NCBI GenBank assembly: GCA_947462335.1
Contig: OX381713.1
Location: 23,428,381-23,492,380 of the forward strand
Direction of reading: 5' to 3'
DNA from: Harmothoe impar
Lineage: Eukaryota > Annelida > Polychaeta > Phyllodocida > Polynoidae
DNA: 64,000 nucleotides
In this document: positions 11,601 through 22,430 of the stretch, piece by piece
Layout: each line of letters opens with the position of its first letter
Position numbering within the stretch: the stretch's first letter is position 1
Notes under the pieces: model-generated
What the model was told of the DNA's origin: nothing
The model's database searches: none
Seen by the model: only the letters and a program-made list of their open reading frames with translations
Program-made: the position numbers and the translations under genes

Positions 11601-14440
11601 ACATGCAGGTGGTGGAGAACTGTGAGGCCTACGTCCTCTTCTACAGGTCAGTGGGAAATAGTACTAGTAAAGGATAACCTACAAGGACCTGAGTGTATGT
11701 AAAAATAACCATGATGTCCAGACCGTAGTTTAACTGTAAATATTGGTGTTTAGCCCACAGACGGTAAATCCTTCTGCTAGAAGGAAATAACTGAAATTGT
11801 TCACGGTTGAGAGGTCCACAAAGAGGAAGTCTGGTAGATCGCACCATTATGTAAATTTGGTCAAGGATTTTTATAGTGCCTCACTTGATGATTCCAGACT
11901 TTAGAATTTCTGGCATTTTAGTTGGTAGGCTGAATTTTAATGTATGGAAGATATACATCCCTGGTAAAATATGCGTATAGCAGAGTTATACACAAGTCTC
12001 TACCATTCTACATACAAGGTTTTCTACATTCTTATTTCAGGAAGAAGAACGATAAGATGATCGCTCTCAGACAAAAGGCCGAGCAGATTATCGCGATGCC
12101 CGAGGTAAGCTTTTACAACTATACCACCCTATTTGAATTTCAGTTCATTTGGACTTCTTCTGCCTCTCTCCCATTCTATGTGAAATTCTATGTGAAGTAT
12201 TTATTACAGGAGAGCCGTTGCTATGTTCCTATGAGTAGCAGAATATTAGGAACTAAAACTTTGGGGTCCCCTGCACTGCACAGCGTAATCTCCTCTACCC
12301 TGAGCAAAAGTTGATTTATAACCTGTCACGTTTCTTTTTTTTGTGGTTGCAGAATTCCCTGATGAGATTCTACGTATCCAAACAGTGGATCAACAAGTTT
12401 AACACGTTCGCCGAACCTGGCCCCATTACCAACAGCGACTTCCTGTGTCGACACGGAGGTGGGTACAATGCGCAATGGATGATATATAAGTCACATTTAA
12501 CTCAAACTAAAGTAAAACTATGTACCAGAACACAGCTGTTCACGAATTTTATACTTTATACGGTTAAAATAATAATATTATAAACCAGTTTGCTTTGCTT
12601 AATGATAAGGCACTATGTCATATTTCTATTTAGTGTAGAGATGTTTTATGAAGACCTGGAATGGGATGGTGGCCTGAAGTAAAATATATATTTATGGTAA
12701 TTGTGTTTGTACTTTATTGTTGATAAGGTGTGCCGCCACACAAATGGACGTACGTGGGGGATCTAGTAGAAGAGATGCCACAGCCGATATGGGAATATCT
12801 CCATGACACGTGAGTCCAGTTTGATCCTATTTTTTAATTTTATTTATTTTCATTGAATAGTCATAATTATTTCGGACCATCATCATCTTCAATAGTCTGG
12901 TTTTTAAAGGAAAGCATTGCTGAAACAATTTCTAAAACAGCTACTTCTAAAATTCGATGACCATCATATGACCTTGGGATTGGCGCATGCCTCTGATAAA
13001 TGGCAAAGGGATGATAATATGACCTTCATTATCATATAACCTTGACTCAGTACTCATGATCTTTTGCATGATTCAGGACCTTGATCTGACCTTGGTGTCA
13101 TGTAAGACTCCCATTGCAATACCTGCATGTAACCTAGATGTATGACCTTTATGTGACCCATCACATCAAATATGACCTTGAAATGACCTTGACCTATCTG
13201 TGACCTGTGACCTTCAGGTTTGGTGGGGGCCCGGCAGTGAACCACCTGTACCTGTGCACAACATGTCAGGTGGAGCTAGAGAAGCTGCGGAAACGGCAGC
13301 GGTTTGAGATGGATACCTTTATACAGGTATGTACTAACTACTCTCTCTTCAATCCACCAATACACAGCCAAAAATAATTATCTCATTTCAAGAAAATAAG
13401 ATTATTAAACTTGTCTGGCAGACAAATCACTTGTTTTTAAGGACTTTTTTTTTCTTTAAACAAGTGGCTTGTCCACCAGACAAGTTTCATAATCTTATTT
13501 TCTTGAAATGAGTTAATTGTTTTTGGCTGTGTATCTATAGCTTCTTTGCTGGTAGAGGAACTGGCAGTAGAGCAGGCAAATATGGGTAGCTGAAGATTTT
13601 CTGCTGCAGCAGTTGTAAACTTACTGGTCGATTGAAATGATGTCCCTCTGATTATATTCTTCCTGCGTGGTCAACTCACCCAATGAAGTTGCGGTCTAAA
13701 TGTATACATTGTAGAATAGAACCTGCATTGTGTTGGCACATTTATAAATATACAGTAGCTTAAAACTTTCTTGTTTGGGGGGAAAATTCAGTACCTTGTA
13801 ACTTACCCACATTGTGTATGTCTTACCTGTAGCTGAACAGTGAGTTTAAGAGTGAAGAGAACCCAAGCGTCATCTACGCCATCAGCATGGCCTGGTTCAA
13901 GGACTGGGAGAACTTTGTACGCGGACGCACAGACGGTAAGTCTATATCTTCATTATATGGTGAATACGAGAGTTACTACAGTAAAACCTCACGTGTAAGC
14001 CTACTTTGGGAGCATCCTACAAGCCTCACAGGGGGTCTGGTTATGGCAACTTTAGTACTGCATTATAATTATTAAAAAAAGGCATAGACACCTTGTATCA
14101 ACTTCCCAGGGGCTGAGATCAGCATCCTCTTAAGGGGATCGACATGCTTGTTACTACTATTATTTACTGATGATTTGACCAGGTATGCCTTTTCAATGAC
14201 TCATGGTTCTTTACAGATCCTCCGGGCCCTATTGACAACACAACCATCGCGACAAGTAAGAACCGCCAGCCGGTGGTCCGGATGAGTTCAGACAACGGCC
14301 AGCTTTCTGAGGAGACATGGCAATTCCTGCACCAGACCTATGGCGGAGGCCCTGAACTCATCATCAAAAGCGCAAGCAACACCAACGGGGACCAACTCAA
14401 GGTCAACGACACAAGCGACAAGGGCGCTGAGGTCAAATGA
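4463..14440 (+). CDS. USP20/33-like: Ubiquitin-specific protease, USP20/USP33 type (21 coding exons)
   Basis: Deubiquitinase that removes ubiquitin from substrates. Vertebrate USP20/USP33 act in the cytoplasm and at ER/Golgi membranes on targets such as receptors. Exons: 4463-4543, 4913-5035, 5500-5600, 5954-6096, 6510-6579, 6843-6956, 7235-7313, 7609-8275, 8558-8655, 8921-9087, 9661-9765, 10081-10126, 10593-10707, 11059-11124, 11520-11646, 12041-12104, 12353-12458, 12728-12809, 13218-13326, 13833-13935, 14217-14440. All introns are GT-AG and phases agree, giving 2790 nt (929 codons plus TGA). Order: ZnF-UBP (about 8-100), UCH core (about 150-705) with Cys161 in the NTCYMN box, zinc ribbon CLTC (487-490) and CEKC (578-581), His661 in GGHYTSY, Asp678/679, then two DUSP domains (about 715-805, 820-915). 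Length matches vertebrate USP20/33 (just over 900 residues). A single invertebrate co-orthologue of the two vertebrate genes is likely. No break was seen. Confidence 0.95.
6510..6579 (+). other. Exon 5: catalytic Cys box
   Basis: A 70-bp exon encoding the [14 protein letters not shown] signature of peptidase family C19; Cys161 is the predicted nucleophile. It enters in phase 1 and leaves in phase 2, joining an acidic linker (exon 5954-6096, rich in Pro, Ser and Asp/Glu) to the rest of the protease core. Confidence 0.93.
7609..8275 (+). other. Exon 8: QEFLR motif plus long acidic insert in the UCH core
   Basis: The exon starts with [17 protein letters not shown], the conserved start of the second UCH block. 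It then runs about 200 residues of low-complexity acidic and Ser-rich sequence with scattered basic clusters ([12 protein letters not shown]). USP20 and USP33 carry a disordered insert at the same place. It is the largest coding exon and leaves in phase 1. Confidence 0.9.
8558..9765 (+). other. Exons 9-11: zinc ribbon of the UCH core
   Basis: Exons 8558-8655, 8921-9087 and 9661-9765 encode the segment bracketed by CLTC (C487, C490) and CEKC (C578, C581). These two CxxC pairs form the structural zinc site in many USPs. The intervening [11 protein letters not shown] and [14 protein letters not shown] motifs match USP20/33 closely. Confidence 0.9.
8725..9400. repeat. Two diverged copies of a dispersed repeat in consecutive introns
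   Basis: About 8710-8830 and 9270-9390 share an ordered series of words: GATGAAAGTC, TGATTTCAAG or TGATCTCAAG, ACTTGTACTTA or ACCTGTACTTA, then CCC...ATTTGAACATTT or ATTTCAACATTT. They sit in the introns on either side of exon 8921-9087. No termini could be fixed. Confidence 0.4.
11520..11646 (+). other. Exon 15: catalytic His box
   Basis: The exon encodes [21 protein letters not shown], continuing to AYVLFYR. His661 is the general base, and Asp678 or Asp679 completes the triad. Codon G659 is split across the intron from the exon ending at 11124. Confidence 0.93.
13020..13216. repeat. TGACCTT-rich tract abutting a USP intron acceptor
   Basis: Roughly a dozen TGACCT or TGACCTT words occur at irregular 10-25 bp spacing and run straight into the acceptor before exon 13218-13326. 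An inverse-orientation cluster (AAGGTCA words) occurs just after the stop codon at 14428-14480. This looks like a degenerate simple repeat; TGACCT is also a nuclear-receptor half-site, but nothing shows it is used. Confidence 0.6.
13361..13533. mobile_element. Small intronic MITE with long TIRs, TA duplication
   Basis: The element runs CACAGCCAAAAA ... TTTTTGGCTGTG (13363-13531), flanked by TA on both sides. The arms of about 75 bp pair almost completely (AATTA, CTCATTTCAAGAAAATAAG, AACTTGTCTGG), leaving a short T-rich loop. It sits between the exons ending 13326 and starting 13833 and carries no frame. The TA duplication fits a Tc1/mariner-type MITE. Confidence 0.8.
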
Positions 14441-15834
14441 AAATAAGGTCAAGGTCATTTGAAGGTCAAGTGAAGGTCGAATTGGGAATTGTTTTGGGCC
14501 GGTCAAGACCAGTCCGGTAAGGTTGTTTAAGTTATTTGAAGATCGATTGCAATTTAAGATGGCTGTGTACGTTAAAGTTTTGTTGTTACAGAAATTGTTT
14601 TGGGTGTGAAGTTTAAATGTGTGGTGTGAATCTGAATGTTGGTGACGTATAATGAAAGGGAGTTTCTCGTTGAAAGTAATGTGTCTGGGATTATATGGCG
14701 GAAGAAATGAACACGGGTACTGTTGACCTTTTTGTCGTTATGGCAACAGGCTGTGGCAAGGCCAGTAGAGACATGGCGAGCAATTTAATCTAAAGGTATG
14801 GAAACAGCAAAGAGTATTGTATACTCTAAGGAAGGATGAAGCTCTGTTGTCGATAATGCTGTTTTAAAAATGACTGATTTTGCCACTTACATGTACATAA
14901 TACTTCAAAATAACTTTAATCTGTCCATGTTCTATTTTACACATTGTATGCAAGGGTCGCAATACCAATTTAATACTTTTTAAAAGTATGACAGCCTCAA
15001 AAAGGAGGCATGAATGTGAAAAATAATTATATACAATTTATTTATTAGCATTTTGTATCGGCTTATTCTTGGATAGCCATTTTGCATCGAGCATTGTTTT
15101 CCGAGACAAATAATTGCACGGGCACACACAGCGAGAACAATTGTTGAGTGATGTATGTGATATGCACAAAAGAGTGAGAAATTGTTGAAATATACAAAAT
15201 ACATTATCTGCAAAAAGACAAAAAAGGACTTGTTTTGTTATATAAAAAACACACACACCAAAAATGTCAGTATATTTATTGGCTTTGGGACCTTGTCCCC
15301 AAAGCCATTTACTTCACAGACCAGAGTGTCGCCTTTTCGACAAGAAATGACTAGCATAGGCCCCCTTGTTCATTGTTATATATAGACCTAGCTGGCCCTT
15401 AAACCTTGCCTAGGACTGGTATCCCCATGTGTCCTTATACATGTAGGTGTGTGCAAGACTAATTTATCCTAGATCTTGTTTTCAGTTACTACATGTAGAA
15501 CCAATGTACCTTGTGGTAAGGCCTAGATATCTTGTGAACAGCCATATTTTGAGTTCTCTAATGTGGCTGTCAATGGCAAGGATAGGTACCAGCCTAATAA
15601 CTATTGACTCCTATGTCAAGCCAAGCTGTCAATGTCAATGCCAATTTCCATACAGGACCTATACTAGAGGTTGAGTGGTCCAGGGTGGCTCTTGAAATCA
15701 CTCAAGCCCGCCCAAAGACAAACTGTGAAGTCCAACATACATGTAATTACCCCTCCCCCACCCCACACACACATGCACCAACCCTGAAATAATATTCTAC
15801 AGTCTTTAAAGGAAGGCCATCACAAGTCCTCCTT
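14441..15834 (+). other. 3' UTR and downstream flank of the USP gene
   Basis: Begins right after the stop codon with AAGGTCA repeats. No canonical AATAAA is evident in the first kilobase, so the transcript end is undefined. A segment at 15280-15500 resembles 25350-25450 (shared CCCCTTGTTCA, CTTG(C/T)CTAGG and TTTA(T/C)CCTAGA words), so a dispersed repeat lies here. No other gene seen. Confidence 0.45.
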
Positions 15835-16165
15835 GTGTCCCCCTCCTCCTCAATGTGCCTCCTCCTCCTCCCTGTGCCCTCTCCTCCTCCTCCTCCTCCT
15901 CCTCCTCCTGCCTCTGCCCTCTCCTCCTCCTCCCTCTGCCCTCTCCTCCTCCCTCTGCCCCTCCTACTACCATCTTTCCCCTTCTCCCCACTCTACCCCA
16001 TTTTCCTCTTTCTTGTTACCTTCTACTCCCTCTGCCCCCTCATCCCTCTACCCCCTCCTACTACCCCATCTTTCCCCTCCCCCACTCTACCCCATTTTCC
16101 TCCTTCCTGTTACCTTCTCCTCCCTCTGCCTTCCCTCCTCCCTCTGCCCCCCTCCTCCTCCCTCT
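15835..16165. repeat. Pyrimidine-rich low-complexity tract
   Basis: Runs of CCTCCT and CTCTGCCC on the + strand over about 330 bp, with almost no purines. All three forward frames stay open as Pro/Ser/Leu strings, which is a composition effect. It directly abuts the 128-bp satellite array. Confidence 0.9.
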
Positions 16166-16185
16166 GGCTGCCAAGATGGCTGCCG

Positions 16186-18365
16186 AAAACTCAAGATTGT
16201 CTGATTTCCTTGTGTGATACATGGATAATAGGGTTTTCTGGGATGTAGAATCCATTTTCAGGCTCTGACTTTCAATCCAGGAAATTTCCAAGATGGCTTC
16301 TAAGATGGCCACCAAAAACTCAAGATTGTCTGATTTCCTTGTGTGATACATGGATAATAGGGTTTTCTGGGATGTAGAATCCATTTCAGGCTCAGATTTT
16401 CAATCCGGGAAATTTCCAAGATGGCTGCCAAGATGGCCACCAAAACCTCACGATTGTCTGATTTCCTTGTGTGATACATGGATAATAGGGTTTTCTGGGA
16501 TGTAGAATCCATTTTCAGGGTCAGATTTTCAATCCGAGAAATTACCAAGATGGCTGCCAAGATGGCCACCAAAAACTCAAGATTGTCTGATTTCCTTGTG
16601 TGATACATGGATAATAGGGTTTTCTGGGATGTAGAATCCATTTTCAGGCTAACAATTTCAATCCAGGAAATTTCCAAGATGGCATCCAAGATGGCCGCCA
16701 AAAACTCAAGATTGTCTGATTTCCTTGTGTGATGCATGGATAATAGGGTTTTCTGGGATGTAGAATCCATTTTTAGGCTAACAATTTCAATCCGGGAAAT
16801 TTCCAAGATGGCTTCCAAGATGGCCACCAAAAACTCAAGATTGTCTGACTTCCTTGTGTGATACATGGATAATAGGGTTTTCTGGGATGTAGAATCCATT
16901 TTCAGGCTCAGATTTTCAATCCGAGAAATTACCAAGATGGCTGCCAAGATGGCCACCAAAAACTCAAGATTGTCTGATTTCCTTGTGCGATACATGATAA
17001 TAGGGTTTTCTGGGATGTAGAATCCATTTTCAGGCTAACAATTTCAATCCAGGAAATTTCCAAGATGGCATCCAAGATGGCCGCCAAAAACTCAAGATTG
17101 TCTGATTTCCTTGTGTGATACATGGATAATAGGGTTTTCTGGGATGTAGAATCCATTTTTAGGCTAACAATTTCAATCCGGGAAATTTCCAAGATGGCTT
17201 CCAAGATGGCCGCCAAAAACTCAAGATTGTCTGACTTCCTTGTGTGATACATGGATAATAGGGTTTTCTGGGATGTAGAATCCATTTTCAGGCTCAGATT
17301 TTCAATCCGAGAAATTACCAAGATGGCTGCCAAGATGGCCACCAAAAACTCAAGATTGTCTGATTTCCTTGTGCGATACATGGATAATAGGGTTTTCTGG
17401 GATGTAGAATCCATTTTCAGGCTCTGATTTTCAATCCAGGAAATATCCAAGATGGCTGCCAAGATGGCCACCAAAAACTCAAGATTGTCTGATTTCCTTG
17501 TGTGATACATGGATTATAGGGTTTTCTGGGATGTAGAATCCATTTTCAGGCTCAGATTTTCAATCCGAGAAATTACCAAGATGGCTGCCAAGATGGCCAC
17601 CAAAAACTCAAGATTGTCTGATTTCCTTGTGCGATACATGGATAATAGGGTTTTCTGGGATGTAGAATCCATTTTCAGGCTCTGATTTTCAATCCAGGAA
17701 ATATCCAAGATGGCTGCCAAGATGGCCACCAAAAACTCAAGATTGTCTGATTTCCTTGTGTGATACATGGATAATAGGGTTTTCTGGGATGTAGAATCCA
17801 TTTTCAGGCTAACAATTTCAATCCGGGAAATTTCCAAGATGGCATCCATGATGGCCGCCAAAAACTCAAGATTGTCTGATTTCCTTGTGTGATACAGGGA
17901 TAATAGGGTTTTCTGGGATGTAGAATCCATTTTTAGGCTCAGATTTTCAATCCGGGAAATTTCCAAGATGGCTTCCAAGATGGCTCCCAAAAACTCAAGA
18001 TTGTCTGACTTCCTTGTGTGATACATGGATAACAGGGTTTTCTGGGATGTAGAATCCATTTTCAGGCTCAGATTTTCAATCCGAGAAATTACCAAGATGG
18101 CCACCAAAAACTCAAGATTGTCTGAGTTCCTTGTGTGATACATGGATAATAGGGTTTTCTGGGATGTAGAATCCATTTTCAGGCTCAGATTTTCAATCCG
18201 AGAAATTTCCAAGATTGCTGCCAAGATGGCCACCAAAAACTCAAGATTGTCTGATTTCCTTGTATGACACATGTATAATCGGGTTTTCTGGTGTGTACAA
18301 TCCATTTGTAGGCGCCGATTTTTGATCCATGTAATTTTCAAGATGACCGCCAAGATGGTATTTGC
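16186..18365. repeat. 128-129 bp satellite array, about 17 units
   Basis: Monomer words in order: CCAAGATGGC(T/A)(G/T)CC, AAGATGGCCRCC, AAAAACTCAAGATTGTCTGA, TTTCCTTGTGTGATACATGG, AGGGTTTTCTGGGATGTAG, then AGGCT(C/A)A(G/C). Subtypes are arranged in a repeating order with about 385-bp periodicity. As 129 is 43 codons, the - strand stays open for 190-320 residues, with a 43-residue repeat containing TSQKTLLSMYHTRKSDNLEF. A diverged relative is at 51245-52015. The last units (18250-18365) decay into unique sequence. No sign that the frame is translated. Confidence 0.95.
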
Positions 18366-21300
18366 ATAGGCATCAATGGAGTGCATCGCCACCAATGGAA
18401 TTGCATTGGTACCTATTTGATTCCATTGGTACATATTGGATTCTATTGTTATACCAGCTGCAGTAAAACCAATTAAAATCAAAAAGATTTAGCTAAGTGC
18501 ATGTAGTAACTGACCATGCAGTGTTGCTGCAAACCATCAAATATGAATTGCATGAAAACCCCAGAAACACCAACAATTATAAATCTATGCCCCCTCTTTT
18601 TCTCACCTGTAGTTCATAACAATCCTATAAAAACCCAAAGCCACTACGGCTTTGCCGTAAAATCCTTGAATTTGTCCCCTTGTGTGAATATAACAGTTCA
18701 TGCACCGGGTATCAATAAGTATTACATATTTTATATGAATTAAATATCTGAATTGATCTACGACTCCTTTCCTTTCATGACAGCAATAAGTTATTGGTCC
18801 ACATACTGTATAGAAGACATGTATAATGGTCTCTGTCTCCTTTCATCATTTACTATGTAAGTCAACTCCGAGTCCTTCAATACTCTGATTTTGCATCCTC
18901 CTATGATCTGGGATACTCGAGATTCACCGATCGCAAGATTTACTGAACTCAGCAGATATGGCTACTGATGGTCGAGGGGGCTTTGATAGACTGAACGTTG
19001 TTGACTCGAACCCTGAAGCGAACCAGGGTTTCCTCATCTTAGAGGCTTTGAATTGAGGACAGGTGGATACTGACTGTTTGAGATCTTGGAGGGAATTCGG
19101 AAGCAATTCTGAATTGCAAAAAGGAATGAAAAAGGTATGTCCAGTCAAGTAGTTATACCTTCTTGACATGTTCATAGAAGGGGAACCAGTGATTATACAG
19201 TATGTGTACCCTCATTTATAAAAAGTTTCTTTTCTTATCGTAAGAGAAATGTTAAAAATGTAAATGTGTATATTTATTATTCGTGTATTACGTCTGTAGT
19301 GAATCCGTACTTATGAATATAAAGGCTGTAATGCGCTGCACATATTTTGTCATAAATAAGTTATTTCAATAAAAAAGAAAGATCCAAACCCCGATGAGTG
19401 AAAATAGCGAAAGGATATGGGGTACAAAAAAAATCCAACCCCTTGTATTAAAGGGAGGGTAGACAGCGAAATAGCAATAGTCTGACGCTAGGCACTTAAT
19501 GGACATTAGCCTTAGAGAACATAAAGAAACATGTAAAACAAATATCTATAGCTCCTAAGGAAGGACTATTTTCTACCCTGTAGAACTGGAAAATACTGAG
19601 CAGTGCATTAGAGCTTTTCTTTGTGTTACCTGTGAAAACAGACTGGGAGTCACATTCCATGCAGAATATTGCAGATAAGGAGAAATCGAACTTACCGTCT
19701 TCAAGTAGATTTATGTAACCGATGCTGGAACATCCTAAAGTAGATCAATGTATGCAAACAATGAGTCAGCAAAGTTGATAACTCCGCGAACCAAGCATCG
19801 GTAACATACTTGTATAGCCTATCAGTTTTTAAGAATATGCACATTATTGTATTTCTATAAATTGCCCCAGTCAGTCTATTATATATTATCAACATAATGT
19901 GGTATTTGATAGTGTCCCTTTCAAAAGAAAGAAAATGGAGAATATAATTATCCATGGTGCATACTTGATAAGCTGTAAAGATAGCTATACTAGATCCCAC
20001 CCAATCCATGTGTACATATTGTAGACAGGCATAGCAGCTAGAATTACATTCAGATAAATGAGTGAATAGAAGCGCGTCGACATGGTCGAGTTGGAACACG
20101 GATGACGGAATCATATATGAATGGTGACTTCTATAGGGAGAACAGTTTTGGGTATATCATGTAAAAAGATTGTTTTAAGGTGGAATATGACCTTATCCTT
20201 TTATAGCTATGAGTGTGAAAAAAAGTTTAAATTTAAATGCTTTGAAATTGTTTATTAAACTGTTTATAACTACATGAGTTTTCTTTTTTAAATATCCTTC
20301 CTGTTAAATGTGAACAATAGAAACGGTTAAAATGACGATAGAGAGGAGATATTTCCAAAGGGGAAGGAGTTTGTAAAGGAGAGCATTTAAACTGTACATA
20401 CAACTATCCATAGACTTAGTATACAACGAGAAATGTATATGTCCATAGGGTTAGCATCCGCAATTAAATCAAGCCGGGTAAATGCACTTGACTCGTAAGT
20501 CGAAATGACCATGTTTATGTACAAGTCATACATGCAACCACAGTGTAATATCAACAGGATTTGTAATCTATCGTCTACTAGATTACATGAGATGTCTTGA
20601 TATGCTGTTGTATACCTTAGAGTGTGTTATCTAAAAGTACACTCCCAGTTGTATTCTCCTATGTACCCTGCGCCACTCTATAATTCTCCCAAACCTTAAA
20701 AAAAAGACATTTAAACCGAGTAGATGCGTCTCCAGATAATGAAGCTCATATTTACAAATACTTTCACTGCACAATTTTGAGAACGTTAAAAAAAGATGTA
20801 TCAATGTTATATTTAATTTTAGCGAAAGAGAAATAAATCAATATTAAAAGTGTTAAAAAAAATATGTACCTAGTACTGGACTGTAGGATGTCAAAATGAT
20901 ATTATTCTAACGCTTAGGATAATAGGGAATATGTAAAATATGTAAGAAAGTTGATGTAATAGGGGACGAAAGGCGGACAATTCTAAATCCTCCTTAGCAA
21001 TATGGTATTAGTTATTCACATGCAAAGCAAATGTATTTACGAAGGAAGGTTATTCATGTGAGTAATTGACTAAACCTACTTTGCAGACAGTTTTTGGCAA
21101 TATTAATCACATATATAAGGCTAGTAGGACTAGTTTGGAGATGTGCAATGTGTCCTCATACCGAAATAAGAACATGCCTCAATATGTCGCCCGTAAACAT
21201 TACCTTACTGCATTTTGCGATTCAAGGATTTACTTATTAACTAATACATTTATTGTGGACCATCATGTCGCGAATTGGAAAGAGATGCTCTTCTGATAGT

Positions 21301-22430
21301 GCAAATGGCATGAGAACATCAAATGTATGTTTTAAAAAATTGGTTTATAAATAATTTATTGAGGTCCAAATTTTAAGGACTAACTCTCCAAGTTGTACAT
21401 ATATGTACCCATGACCCTGTTAAGTAGGTTGTACATTTCATTAGGTATAAGTTCACTATTGTTTTAAACAGGATGGACCAAAAGTACATTATATTGTGTT
21501 ATCTAAAGCTGGATATTGACCCAAGAGTCGCCGTCTATAAAAATCAACTCTCTAATAATATGATTTACAATGATATCTATATAAATATATGTGTAAATCA
21601 TTCGCATGTGGAAAACTAATGATCTTTATGCCAATATCTAAGACACGTATTGGAACTTCAGTGCAAATTTACCACTAAGTGGTAGCGCCTGGTTCAATTT
21701 TATCATTACTCAACACGCACACTAAAATTCCATATCGGCATAAGCATTTATGCAGTGGATATGCTGGAAAGAAAATGGCATAACGACAACAAATCATGTA
21801 CATTCTTGCCAACATTGAGTGGTCCTGTAGTCATGGTGCAGAATCAAAAATGTTATATGAATTGTATCTTAAAATCCAGGATGGACTTAAAATATGTATT
21901 GGAACCTACCCACCAATGATAGCACCCTTTTAAAAGTGTACTACATAAACTGCAACAGGTTCTATGATAATATGGCTTCAGCCATCTTGAGACCTATTTC
22001 CTATATTCCAACGTGTATAACATTGAAGTATACTATGTCTGGTTACTTCGATGAAGATAATCAGGTATGCAGGTTGAACAATTTTAAGGCATGGAACTAA
22101 TAATAAGTTATATAAATAGAGCTAAGAATGTACTTGCTGTTATTAGCTTCCTACCCTTTTAATTCATGAGATCATTCTGTACCTGCAAGTTTGCGTTGCG
22201 TCAATGTCGCATTTCAGACTCAAGTGTGTGTGTATCCCTATAGCATCAAAGTGGGCGCTACCCGGAAAATTATGATCCATAAGTGGAGGAAACTATAGTC
22301 CTCTACTTGCACATTTGTTCTATATAATGTACACTGAGACTCCCTTCTACGGTATACATACTTGTTGAAACTGATTTGACCAAATAAAATTGTTAACCTA
22401 TTTGCACAACATCGTGTTGGTAGTGTTGCT
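18366..22430. other. Unique AT-rich intergenic sequence, no gene recognised
   Basis: About 4 kb with only short open frames, no clear repeat structure and no recognisable exon. A polyadenylation-like AATAAA occurs near 19368, but nothing ties it to a transcript. Confidence 0.5.

Larger units (their letters stand above)
12353..14440 (+). other. Exons 17-21: tandem DUSP domains and C-terminus
   Basis: Exons 12353-12458, 12728-12809 and 13218-13326 encode the first DUSP domain (motifs [21 protein letters not shown] and [13 protein letters not shown]). Exons 13833-13935 and 14217-14440 encode the second ([28 protein letters not shown]). Two DUSP domains after the protease core are characteristic of USP20/USP33. 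The tail is short and ends at TGA 14438-14440. Confidence 0.92.

Noticed and set aside
15833..16248. Three overlapping Pro/Ser/Leu-rich frames
   Set aside because: Low-complexity CCT tract leaves all forward frames open.
16300..18482. Minus-strand reading frames of 190-322 codons
   Set aside because: They are translations of a 129-bp satellite, with no start context, splice sites or codon bias; kept as a finding but not annotated as a gene.
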